NCBI GenBank assembly: GCA_937896235.1
Contig: CALBMX010000025.1
Location: 1-64,000, forward strand
Direction: 5' to 3'
Length of the DNA stretch: 64,000 bases
Source: an uncultured bacterium
GTDB taxonomy: Bacteria; Planctomycetota; UBA1135; GCA-002686595
Part shown: positions 17,205-25,668 of the stretch, in pieces
Position numbering within the stretch: position 1 is the stretch's first letter
How the letters are laid out: each line of letters starts with the position of its first letter
Notes under the pieces: generated by a model
Told to the model about the DNA's origin: nothing
The model's input: only the letters and a program-made list of their open reading frames with translations
Database searches by the model: none
Position numbers and translations under genes: made by a program

Positions 17205-17836
17205 GATTCCTCCTCGGAGCCGGTGCTCGCGGCGCGTCCGAAGTAGGGCACCAGTGCGAGCAGTCCTGTGGTGAGGAGTGCGGCAAATGGGGTGGCGGGA
17301 AGGCGGGGTTCAAGGCCCGGGTTTTCGGCAGCCCACATCAGGCACCACCCCACCGGACTCCACTTTAGAAAAGCGTGCGCGCCCTCGGGACTGAGAGGAG
17401 CGCCCGCGTTCGCAAAACCCAAAGCGAGGCCGACCCCTACGGGCCCCAACACCAAGAGAAACCAAAGGGCTGCGTACAGGGGCCGAGCCGCTACGCGGGC
17501 TCCCCAGCCCAAGAGGAACACCATCGAGACCGCGGCCACGCCTCCAGAGACCAGCGCACTCCAAGGCACGCCGGCTTGCACATCACAAGCTATCGCCAAA
17601 CCAAAAAGGGGCAGTCCAAGGGCACCATCCAGTGCGCGCAGGCCATCGCTGCTACGGCGCGGAAGGCCCATCAAAAGCAACCAAGGCAACAACGCTAAAG
17701 AGGCTCGGGAGATCCCTGCTGGGAGCGAGCCTCGAGGCCAATTGCCTCCCAAGGCTCCAAACGCATCCAGGACAAGGGGGAGCGCTCCTAAAACGAAGCA
17801 GACCACGGGGAGCCCCCCTAATGAGCGCCTCTCCAC
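17201..17836 (-). CDS. Polytopic membrane protein of unknown function
   Basis: 211 residues from the GTG at 17836. That codon shares one base with the TAG stop of the upstream gene (TAGTG), which makes it a better start than the earlier in-frame codon at 17950 lying inside that gene. Six hydrophobic segments are visible, including GGLPVVCFVLGALPLVL, ASLALLPWLLLMGL and PLYAALWFLLVLGPVGVGLA. No transport or enzyme motif is recognised. It could be a small permease subunit or an envelope assembly factor. It is coupled on both sides to the flanking genes. Confidence 0.7.
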   Translation of the reverse strand: MERRSLGGLPVVCFVLGALPLVLDAFGALGGNWPRGSLPAGISRASLALLPWLLLMGLPRRSSDGLRALDGALGLPLFGLAIACDVQAGVPWSALVSGGVAAVSMVFLLGWGARVAARPLYAALWFLLVLGPVGVGLALGFANAGAPLSPEGAHAFLKWSPVGWCLMWAAENPGLEPRLPATPFAALLTTGLLALVPYFGRAASTGSEEES

Positions 17837-18789
17837 TAGTCTTCTTCGCTCCGGCGAAGGACCTGCTCTGGGCGATCCCAGCGCACGTCTAAGGACTCCC
17901 AGTCCACACCGTTTTCCAGCTCCTGTAATCCGATGCGAATCGATTGCCACTTGTCTGCTACGGGAAGTGCGCCCGGCGCATCCTGCGCTGGACTTCTACC
18001 AAAGAAGACGACGCGCTGACCCTCAAGCTCAATCCGTGTTCCGGGCTCTTCAACGGAGGTGTCTCTTGCGCGCCGAGCATCGATAACGATCCGTCCAAGG
18101 CGGCGGTAATCGTCGTCGTCCAGAGAGCTCCACATCGAGTCCGCGATGGAGAGTGCGTCGAGCAGTACGCGCTCTTCTAGCCAGACGCTCGAGGGCACCT
18201 CTTCTAGCCGATCGATGACCGGTAAATAGCGCGTTCCCACGTTCGGCGGCGTGTTCCATGGGCCCTCGAGGATCACCCCTCGCGGGACCCCCGTCGACCA
18301 GTCCACGGCTACGGCAAAATAGCTGTCGTGCCAGGCGATGCAAGCGACGGGACGGCGAATACGGAGCGGGACTTCCAGCCCGTTGGGCCAGATCACCCGG
18401 GGCTCTCCAAGCTCCTCGATAAACGCGAGCTCGCGCAAGTTCGCCAGGATACTCTCGACGCCGGAGGGATCCTCTGCTTCGAAGTCTGCGACGGCGGACA
18501 TGCGCTCGGATAGCAGCTGCTCCCAGCGTGGGTCGATCCACTCCGTCCGAACGCCACCGTCTTCGGTCTGCAGGACCCGCCCATATTCGAGCAACATGCG
18601 ATTGGTCTCGATCCGGGTGAATCCGACGCTCTCCGCCCCGTCTTCGAGTTGGTTGCCAAAGTAGAGCGCAGAAGTAAGCAACCCCACAAATAAAACCGGC
18701 CCCACAAGGACCCTTGCGGCGAGGCCTGATTGGGAGGTAAACCTAGGCCGAGCCACAGCGCTGGACATACTCACGGAATGTGAACCCAT
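17836..18789 (-). CDS. Single-pass membrane protein, possibly FtsQ/DivIB-like
   Basis: 317 residues. One transmembrane helix at about 26-44 follows a cytoplasmic N-terminus. The extracytoplasmic part contains a POTRA-like stretch (about 107-150: SILANLRELAFIEEL, then WPNGLEVPLRIRRPVACIAW). It ends with VDWESLDVRWDRPEQVL. The order short cytoplasmic tail, helix, POTRA-like domain, terminal beta strand recalls FtsQ, which recruits FtsB/FtsL and FtsI in division. The gene is outside any dcw cluster and sequence support is thin, so this is a hypothesis. It is first gene of a set coupled by TAGTG and ATGA junctions. ATGs at 18789 and 18768 are both possible. Confidence 0.6.
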   Translation of the reverse strand: MGSHSVSMSSAVARPRFTSQSGLAARVLVGPVLFVGLLTSALYFGNQLEDGAESVGFTRIETNRMLLEYGRVLQTEDGGVRTEWIDPRWEQLLSERMSAVADFEAEDPSGVESILANLRELAFIEELGEPRVIWPNGLEVPLRIRRPVACIAWHDSYFAVAVDWSTGVPRGVILEGPWNTPPNVGTRYLPVIDRLEEVPSSVWLEERVLLDALSIADSMWSSLDDDDYRRLGRIVIDARRARDTSVEEPGTRIELEGQRVVFFGRSPAQDAPGALPVADKWQSIRIGLQELENGVDWESLDVRWDRPEQVLRRSEED

Positions 18790-18827
18790 TGTTGTGGCAA
18801 GGCGCAGAAATCGCGATGGAGAGCGAT

Positions 18828-19079
18828 TTAGTTGACGCGTGAGACGACGGGGTTCGTCTCGATGCTGGACACCTGGGGTGACGCCTTGCGGCCAGCGGCC
18901 ATAGACTCAATGAAGAGGTCCAGGCTGGTTTGAATCTCTTGCACGGAGTCGCGGGAGAGCTGAATGCGGGGACTATTCTGGCTGTGCATCTCATGGCCGA
19001 GCAGGCGCGAGATGATCTTCAAATGTGCGAGTTCACGGTCGAGGCGGTGTGCAGAAGCTGCTTTTGAGGTCATATCCAT
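18828..19079 (-). CDS. Small helical protein of unknown function
   Basis: 83 residues from the ATG at 19079; another ATG lies two codons on. The sequence is mostly polar helix with Leu/Ile spacing (LAHLKIISRLLG, DSVQEIQTSLDLFIESM). It has no signal peptide, Cys or known motif. It is 38 bp before the membrane cluster on the same strand and divergent from the helicase gene 141 bp away. It is longer than expected by chance in this region and on the same strand as its neighbours, but coding status is not certain. Confidence 0.55.
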   Translation of the reverse strand: MDMTSKAASAHRLDRELAHLKIISRLLGHEMHSQNSPRIQLSRDSVQEIQTSLDLFIESMAAGRKASPQVSSIETNPVVSRVN

Positions 19080-19220
19080 AGGAAGAAGTGGTGAAGGCGT
19101 GGGATCCCGGATGGGAGCTAATTTGAAATCGATGAGCAAGGATCCGCTTCAAGCAGTGCATCCGGGTACTCGGTGTAGCTATCTTGGCAGGCGAACAGCG
19201 CGACCTCAACAAACGCCTCT

Positions 19221-21350
19221 ATGAATCCTTCCTCAGATCGCCATAAAAGTCCTAAGTCCGGCAACGGGCAGCGCCCGCGAACGGGTATCCCACAAAAACC
19301 GACCGATGATCAGGGGGGAGAGACCCGGGTTACGACTTTTAAGGGCTTTCAGCTCAGCGCATTCCAGATCCAGTCTGTAGAGGCGATTCGCCGGGGGGAG
19401 AACCTGCTCGTCAGCGCCCCCACCGGCGCCGGAAAAACCCTAGTCGCCGAATACGCGATCTTCGAGGCGATCAAGCGGGGAAAACGTGTGATCTACACCG
19501 CGCCGATCAAGGCACTCTCCAACCAAAAGTACCGGGACTTCCGGGATGAGCCCGATGTGGACGTCGGGTTGATGACAGGTGACGTCACGATCAACCCGGA
19601 AGGGCAAGTCCTAATCATGACCACGGAGATCCTTCGCAACCAGATCTTCGAGAGCCCCGCGATGCTACATGACGTCGACTACGTCATCTTCGACGAGGTC
19701 CATTTCATGGACGATATCGAGCGGGGAACCGTCTGGGAGGAGACCTTCATTTTTGCTCCCAGGGGCATCAAGTTTGTGTCCCTATCCGCCACGATCCAAA
19801 ACCTCGACCAGCTCGGCTCATGGATTCGAGAAATCCGCGAAGAGGACCTTACGGTCGTCCGTTCGGACAAGCGACCGGTCCCTCTTAAGCATCGCCTGTT
19901 CACCGAGAAGAGCGGCCTATTTGATTTGGGTCGCCTCCCCGCAATCGCCAAGCACGAGCTCGAAGCTGAGAAGCACAAGAAACAAGGCGGCCGAGAGGGC
20001 GGGCGTGGCCGTGGCCGTGGGCGAGTCTTCCGGCAACCACCGAAGCTGGACCGCTTGCTTGACGAGGTCCAAGACAACGACGCGATTCCTGTACTGGTCT
20101 TCTCCTTCAGCAGGAAAGACGTCGAGCGACTCGCGTATGCCAACCAGCATCGCGAGCTACTTAATGAGGAGGAGTCCGATCGCATGGAGGTCCTTCAGCG
20201 CGAGCTGATCAGCAGCTACGAAATGGACGAGGGCGAATACATCGGTGAGGTCTTTCGCCTAGCGCGCCATGGCATCGGCTATCACCACGCCGGCATGCTG
20301 CCCATCCACAAGGAAGTTGTCGAGCGCATGTTCTGCACCGGCCTCCTCAAAATGATCTTCACCACGGAGACCTTTGCGATTGGCATCAACATGCCTGCCC
20401 GCACCGTAGTCTTCGCCAGCCTGAAAAAGTACGACGGTGTGAGCATGGACTACCTGCGCACCCGCGACTACCTACAAATGGCGGGACGCGCGGGCCGGCA
20501 GGGCATTGACAAGGAAGGCCTCGTCATCTCCATGTTAGGTCTAAAGGACTTAGAGGAGGCCCCCCTAAAGCGCATCCTCTCGGGAAACCCAGAGCCCGTC
20601 CAAAGTCGCTTCAAGCTTGCCTATTCCACCCTTTTGCACCTCATCTCCCACATGGGGAGAAACCACATCCACGAGGCCTGGGACAAATCCTTCAACCGCT
20701 ATCAGCACAGAGAAGGCAGCCGCAAAGCCAGGGAATACAACCGCCAACGGCAACACGAGCTCCTAGACAACCACCTGGATTTCCTAGAGGAGCTTGGCTA
20801 CTTTGAACCCGAGGGGCCAGAGGTCGGCCGCGGAAGCCTCACCGGAAGAGGCAAGCTCTCCAGTCACATCTATGGGTACGAGATTCAAGTGACCGAGCTG
20901 CTCTACCAGGGCGTTTTAGAAGATCTCCCCGCAAAACCCCTAGCGATGATCTTCACAGCCCTGATCTACGAAGAGCGCCGCCGAGAAGGAGCCCCAAGGC
21001 TCCCCGCCCGCCTCTACGGAGACCTAAGAAACAAGGTCGACCGAGCCATCCGAGACATGCAAAAAGTCGAGGCGCGATTCGGCATTGAGAGCCCCATGAA
21101 GACCTGCGACTGGGGCCTAACTCGCCCCCTCTTCGACTGGATCCGAGGCGGCACCCTTGAAGAGATCGAAGAGCGCATGGACACCGGTGCCGGAGACTTC
21201 GTTCGCACCCTCCGCATGAGCGTCCAACTCCTCCGCAATGTCCGCCGTGCCATCCCAAAAGACTGGAGCATGTACGACTCTATTGGCGACGCCATCCAGC
21301 TTCTCAACCGAGACGAGGTCGACGCCACCCGCCAGCTAGAGCTCGGGTAA
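19221..21350 (+). CDS. Ski2/Mtr4-like DExH RNA helicase
   Basis: 709 residues. Superfamily 2 motifs are all present: Walker A SAPTGAGKT (65-73), motif Ia TAPIKALSNQ, motif II DEVH (158-161), motif III SAT (189-191), and motif VI QMAGRAGRQG near 430. PAIAKHELE and an RG-rich loop (GGREGGRGRGRGR, about 257-270) form an insertion before the second RecA domain, possibly for RNA binding. The C-terminal third is helical and lacks the long arch or DSHCT domain of eukaryotic Mtr4. Relatives such as HelY unwind RNA for turnover or ribosome biogenesis. It is a single gene with its own promoter region. No Shine-Dalgarno motif precedes the ATG. Confidence 0.93.
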   Translation: MNPSSDRHKSPKSGNGQRPRTGIPQKPTDDQGGETRVTTFKGFQLSAFQIQSVEAIRRGENLLVSAPTGAGKTLVAEYAIFEAIKRGKRVIYTAPIKALSNQKYRDFRDEPDVDVGLMTGDVTINPEGQVLIMTTEILRNQIFESPAMLHDVDYVIFDEVHFMDDIERGTVWEETFIFAPRGIKFVSLSATIQNLDQLGSWIREIREEDLTVVRSDKRPVPLKHRLFTEKSGLFDLGRLPAIAKHELEAEKHKKQGGREGGRGRGRGRVFRQPPKLDRLLDEVQDNDAIPVLVFSFSRKDVERLAYANQHRELLNEEESDRMEVLQRELISSYEMDEGEYIGEVFRLARHGIGYHHAGMLPIHKEVVERMFCTGLLKMIFTTETFAIGINMPARTVVFASLKKYDGVSMDYLRTRDYLQMAGRAGRQGIDKEGLVISMLGLKDLEEAPLKRILSGNPEPVQSRFKLAYSTLLHLISHMGRNHIHEAWDKSFNRYQHREGSRKAREYNRQRQHELLDNHLDFLEELGYFEPEGPEVGRGSLTGRGKLSSHIYGYEIQVTELLYQGVLEDLPAKPLAMIFTALIYEERRREGAPRLPARLYGDLRNKVDRAIRDMQKVEARFGIESPMKTCDWGLTRPLFDWIRGGTLEEIEERMDTGAGDFVRTLRMSVQLLRNVRRAIPKDWSMYDSIGDAIQLLNRDEVDATRQLELG

Positions 21351-21905
21351 AAGCGAGGGAGGCGCCCTGCTTTTGCAGTGCGTAGGTGGGTTGGCCTGGC
21401 GAGGGCCGGTCTGTTTGTCGGGGGTGTGCTTCGCGCGCGGCGGGCACATTGCTTGGGGAGAGAGGTCTCGACGCAGTGGACGGAGCTCTGGAGCCCAGAG
21501 GGCCGACTCGGGTTGGGATGAGGTTCGGCGACAGGGCGCCCCCAAAGAGCTCGGCCGCCCCTCCGGCTGCGATGAGCCTTTGCTACGTCGTGGTGTGAAA
21601 GGGAACTCCAATTCGGCCCTCAGAGGACCCAGGAGAGGAATGATCGGTCAACAACTCGCACCCAAACACAACACCTAGGTGTAACGGACATTTCGGTGGG
21701 TAGAAAGTGTTGGATGAACGCACAAAAAAGAAGGAGAAGTGACCGTTACATCACAGAAATTGGCGCCTAGAAGGGGTTGCGGACCTGAGAAGAAGCCGGC
21801 AAGATGTTTCGCAGCACACATCGGCCGGAAAAAGCCTTGGATTCGCCCCTAAGCGCTACCGCACCGAACAACGTCCCACCCCCCCCGGACAACTCTCTCT
21901 AGACC
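21351..21905. other. 555-bp non-coding stretch with palindromic sites
   Basis: No open frame here has plausible protein content. Around 21671-21682 there is a perfect palindrome acacctaggtgt. It is overlapped by tgtaacgg (21680-21687), whose inverted copy ccgttaca is at 21743-21750. An eight-C run lies at 21879-21886, 20 bases before the ATG at 21906. The first 250 bases are GC-rich and unstructured by eye. The palindromes may be a promoter-operator for the gene at 21906; I do not recognise a known RNA. Confidence 0.5.
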
Positions 21906-22733
21906 ATGCTGGACAAACTCCTGCTTGCCGCCTTGCTTATTGTCACGAGCGCGGCGACTCCTTCCACAGCTACTGTTCCCGTCCCGACGTCTCCGCTATC
22001 AGCTCCTCGTGGGAGTGAGCCCACGATTGAGGTCGTGGACATTCAGGTCTCCGAGACCATGATTCTCAAGGCCAGCTTTTATGTCCCGAAAGGCGACGAG
22101 AAGGCTCCTGCTGCTCTTTTGATTCACGATGCAGGCTCGGATCGCAAGAGCATGGCCGCCTTGGCTGAGAGCATGTGGAAAGCTGGTTACGCTGTGCTGA
22201 CCATTGACCTGCGGGGCCATGGCGAGAGCATCAATGAAGAGTCAGACGACTACCGAAAACTAGAGTCGGACAAGGACCGCGAGGCTATGTGGGCTTTCGC
22301 CTACCGCGACATCGAATCTGCTGTGCGTTGGTTGCGCTCAAACAAGCTTGTTCACTCCTCGAACCTCAACGTGATTGGCAACGGCGCTGGCTGCGCTCTT
22401 GCTGTGCGCCATGCCGCTCGCGACGAGAACGTTCGCACCGTGACGCTGATCAATCCGAAGGCGACCATACTCGGCTTCAGTCTCTCCGAGGACTTGCTCG
22501 ACCTCGAAGGTATTCCCACTTACTTCTTGGCCTCCAAAGAGAGCCGGAAATCCGTGGAGACCCTAGCCGCTAAGATTCATGAAGATCTTGACTGCACTCC
22601 TTTCATTGAACTGGTCTATCTGAAAGCGAAGACGGATGCGGAGACGTTGGAAGACAAGAAGCTTGCCAGCTCGATCACTCGTCCCCTCAAGGACCAGGCA
22701 TTCCCAAAGAAAGGTCCTCGCAATCGCGACTAG
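21906..22733 (+). CDS. Exported alpha/beta-hydrolase-fold protein lacking the catalytic Ser
   Basis: 275 residues with a signal peptide at about 1-22. The fold is clear: ALLIHDAGSDR (oxyanion strand), VLTIDLRGHGES (strand 4 region) and the helix before the elbow. The elbow itself reads GNGAGCALA: Gly160 stands where G-x-S-x-G has its nucleophile. No Gly-His motif is found near the C-terminus, which is Lys-rich. I infer a non-catalytic binding protein rather than an esterase. It stands alone between a long regulatory-looking gap and a strong terminator. No Shine-Dalgarno motif; a C-run precedes the start. Confidence 0.85.
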   Translation: MLDKLLLAALLIVTSAATPSTATVPVPTSPLSAPRGSEPTIEVVDIQVSETMILKASFYVPKGDEKAPAALLIHDAGSDRKSMAALAESMWKAGYAVLTIDLRGHGESINEESDDYRKLESDKDREAMWAFAYRDIESAVRWLRSNKLVHSSNLNVIGNGAGCALAVRHAARDENVRTVTLINPKATILGFSLSEDLLDLEGIPTYFLASKESRKSVETLAAKIHEDLDCTPFIELVYLKAKTDAETLEDKKLASSITRPLKDQAFPKKGPRNRD

Positions 22734-22753
22734 GGACTCGACCGGAACCGTAC

Positions 22754-22793
22754 AAAAGCCCCTGCTCATACGTTTGTATGGGCAGGGGCTTTT
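22754..22793 (+). terminator. Strong terminator, usable in both directions
   Basis: An 18-bp stem (22754-22771 with 22776-22793, one G-T pair) closes a four-base loop. Runs of A before and T after make it a textbook intrinsic terminator for the + strand gene, and it would also stop the convergent minus-strand gene ending at 22872. Confidence 0.95.
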
Positions 22794-22871
22794 TCGTGGG
22801 GGACTGCGCATCTCCACGTCGATGAGCACGTCTTTGCTGGAGCCAACGGCTGAGGGAGAGCGCTTCGGCTT

Positions 22872-25523
22872 CTACTCCCCTTCTGGCGTCATCACAAGCG
22901 GGGTCGCCAGACGCCAGGACCTGTCGAACCAACCGGCTCCGATGACACCAGCGTCCCCACCGGTTGCCCCTGAGGCAATCACTTCGGGGGAGTTGCTGCC
23001 GAGGATACCGGGGCCGATCAGTGTCCAGTCGGGCAAACCAACCCCGGAGACGAACACCGGCACTTCGTAGCCGAGGCGCGCGCCTCGAACGCCGGTGCTC
23101 GCAAAGGCCCCAACCAGAGCGTTCGCTCCTTGTGGAGAGTCGCGACGAGGCCTGACCGCCAGCAGCAACAGGTCGTCACCGTGGTAGGTTTCCGAACCGA
23201 TCCGTGCGGAACCCGCGGAGACTTCGATGGCCTCTCCACCATCAAAAACGGCCGACCACGCTGCGTTAGAATCGGAGTTTCCAAAGAGGATGACGTTGCA
23301 GGACTGCAGAGACCTGTCGCCCGAAGCTACCATGCGATTGAAGTCGAGATCCGACATGAGCCTGGCCTCTCCTGCCGCGCGGTAACTCCAGCGCTCGAGG
23401 TCGTAGCGGGCACGCTCGAGCAACTCTTGATCCTCATCGGCCTCCCCGCCTGTTCCAAACACCAGGACGAAGTTGTTGTCGAATGCGCGCTTGAATGGGC
23501 CTGCGAATTCCGGAGACTTTTCTCCCGCAACCGGTCGCCCCTTTATCCAGTCGCCGTGTTCACTCCGCACAACACTCAAGCGGCGTTGCGTTGATGACCC
23601 TGAAAAAGTCGCAGTCCCAACTCTCCACTCAATCGGTCGGCCACGATTGGGAGCCGACAGGATCATCGCCGCAGCGTTGGGCGCGCTAACGGTCAAGATT
23701 CGAGAGTCCTCATCCCATTCGCCGAACACGTCGACGGGTTCACCGTAGGTCATTGGCTGCAAGACCTCTAGCCAGTAGTGCACCGAGTCCACCGCGGGGT
23801 CTACCGTCCGAAAATGCAGGGTCTTCGGCTGAGGGCGATACGCGTCTTGAGGTAGAGCCTGCGCGATTTCGGTAAACATCTCAAAGATCCCTGGCCAATC
23901 GACACACTGGTTGCCCCACCAGTGCCCCGCGCCCTCTTCAAAATGCGAGCGTAGCTCAGCCTTCCCCACAAGGTTCGACTGCTCGCGCTTTGCCATCACC
24001 AGCTCAGCCTCCGATGCGGGCACATTGTCATCCGCAGTACCATGCAAGACAAAGGTCGGGACCTGTGCAAGGTTGTCGATCAAGTCGAGGGTTAGTGAGG
24101 TCCCGTCAGCGGCCCGCCAAATGGAGTTGAGGATGCCATCGGGTCGCCCTCCATAGGAGTCAAAGCTCGACCAACCCGCGCTTGGCGCGATGGCCATAAA
24201 ACGGTCGGGGTCGTTTGCGCCCAGGTGCCACGTGCCATGTCCACCCATGGAATGCCCCGTCAGGAAGACCCTCTCCTCATCTACGCCGGAGGCCTCGAGG
24301 GCGTGCTCCAACGCCTCATACGCGTCCTCGCGGCCCCAGTCCTGCCAGTCAAATCCGAAGGGTCGGCGGTTCAGAGCCGCGGCAATCCAGAAGTCACCCT
24401 TGCGTCCGTAGGCACGCGCCTGATTCATCGCCGGAACACTTGCGCCGTGCAGGGAGAGCACAAGCGAAGGCGCCAAACCCTCGGTGGCGAGTGAGGCATC
24501 CCGCTCGACCAATCCGTACTCTTGCAAGCTGCCGTCAATCGCACTTGGAAAGACGACATTGTGCGTCTCTCCATGTCCCCTAGCGGCCATCTTTAGCTGT
24601 ATTGGAGGTCCCGCAACCGCGGCCGCATCTTCTCCTTTCTCTGCCGGTTGGTCCCACACTCCGACTATCGCGAGCTCCAAGTTCGGGGCGGAGGACTCGG
24701 TGAGCTCGAGCAAAGATTTCACCGGGATGCGCAAGGCGAAAGGTGCAAGAGGTATCACTGCTGGTAGGAGACCACCAGCGGGCTCCAAGTCAACGAAGGC
24801 GACGCCATCCACATCGCGAGGGAGCCCTGCTGCGCTCCATGTGCCACCGAGCAGCGGCTTCGTACTTGCGTTAAAAACGGGCAACTCCGACACGCTATCA
24901 GCCCTCTCTCCACGCACAAGATCCGGAGTAAGTGCATCCCAAGTTGCACCAACAAGGGAGTCCGCCTCTACAGGAGTCAGAGTCAGCCTGGGGTTACCGC
25001 GCGCACCTGAGAGATAGACGTGGTTGACACCTCGTTCCAAGGCCACGGGCACCCCTCCAAATCCGTACCCATAGGGGTCTCCCGCGAATCCCGCTCCGCC
25101 GACAAACAGGCGCGATGCACCGGTCAACTTCGCCATGTAGACTCCTGGCTCGCTAACTTCGATTGCAGTGTAGGCCCACCCCATCGCAAACTCGGTGTCG
25201 AGGAGCCCCCCTTCTTTTGAGGTATGAGATGTCCAAGTCGCGTCCCGATTCTCGCCATACATTTGGTCTCCACCTCGCGGCGGAGCACTGTCGCGATCAA
25301 GCAAGTACCTGGCAAAAACGCGATCGGGGCGAAAGGGGCGGCGGCCACTTCCATCGACGGATGGCAGGACTAGCCACTCGCTCGGAGCAATCGTCTCTGG
25401 GATGACTGGAGCGGGTGATGGCGACTCGTGCCCACGGATCAGGGCCACATTCAAGTCGCCTTGCGTGTGAGGAGCGAGTGCGCTCAAAGTGAGAGCGAGA
25501 GCGAAAAAAGAGGCGTATTGCAT
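22872..25523 (-). CDS. Large secreted alpha/beta hydrolase (prolyl-oligopeptidase/PHB-depolymerase type)
   Basis: 883 residues from the ATG at 25523, which directly begins a signal peptide (about 1-21); an upstream in-frame codon adds 24 unlikely residues. Residues 80-200 are beta-rich. The catalytic domain in the middle has LTGHSMGGHGTW (Ser near 420), LHGTADDNVP (Asp near 490) and EGAGHWWG (His near 530). A second beta-rich half follows. The GHSMGGHGT elbow with AxDPDRF after it is typical of prolyl-oligopeptidase-family esterases. It probably acts outside the cytoplasm on polymer esters or peptides. It stands between two terminators. Confidence 0.88.
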   Translation of the reverse strand: MQYASFFALALTLSALAPHTQGDLNVALIRGHESPSPAPVIPETIAPSEWLVLPSVDGSGRRPFRPDRVFARYLLDRDSAPPRGGDQMYGENRDATWTSHTSKEGGLLDTEFAMGWAYTAIEVSEPGVYMAKLTGASRLFVGGAGFAGDPYGYGFGGVPVALERGVNHVYLSGARGNPRLTLTPVEADSLVGATWDALTPDLVRGERADSVSELPVFNASTKPLLGGTWSAAGLPRDVDGVAFVDLEPAGGLLPAVIPLAPFALRIPVKSLLELTESSAPNLELAIVGVWDQPAEKGEDAAAVAGPPIQLKMAARGHGETHNVVFPSAIDGSLQEYGLVERDASLATEGLAPSLVLSLHGASVPAMNQARAYGRKGDFWIAAALNRRPFGFDWQDWGREDAYEALEHALEASGVDEERVFLTGHSMGGHGTWHLGANDPDRFMAIAPSAGWSSFDSYGGRPDGILNSIWRAADGTSLTLDLIDNLAQVPTFVLHGTADDNVPASEAELVMAKREQSNLVGKAELRSHFEEGAGHWWGNQCVDWPGIFEMFTEIAQALPQDAYRPQPKTLHFRTVDPAVDSVHYWLEVLQPMTYGEPVDVFGEWDEDSRILTVSAPNAAAMILSAPNRGRPIEWRVGTATFSGSSTQRRLSVVRSEHGDWIKGRPVAGEKSPEFAGPFKRAFDNNFVLVFGTGGEADEDQELLERARYDLERWSYRAAGEARLMSDLDFNRMVASGDRSLQSCNVILFGNSDSNAAWSAVFDGGEAIEVSAGSARIGSETYHGDDLLLLAVRPRRDSPQGANALVGAFASTGVRGARLGYEVPVFVSGVGLPDWTLIGPGILGSNSPEVIASGATGGDAGVIGAGWFDRSWRLATPLVMTPEGE

Positions 25524-25560
25524 GGTGGTGTCTAAGGAACGAGGTGCGCAGAGCATCGTA

Positions 25561-25612
25561 AAAGATACCACCCACGAACGAGGTAAAAACCTCATCTGTG
25601 GGCGGTATCTTT
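25561..25612 (-). terminator. Branched terminator hairpin after the endonuclease I gene
   Basis: Outer arms 25561-25575 and 25598-25612 pair (aaagatacc/ggtatcttt and cccac/gtggg, one mismatch). A second small stem gaggt/acctc with an aaaa loop sits inside at 25580-25593. It lies 57 bases past the stop at 25669 and before the next start at 25523. Confidence 0.8.
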
Positions 25613-25668
25613 ATCGTGTTTCCGCGGCCGCTAGGCCCGGCCAACTCGCCGAGACCGATTTTGTCAAG

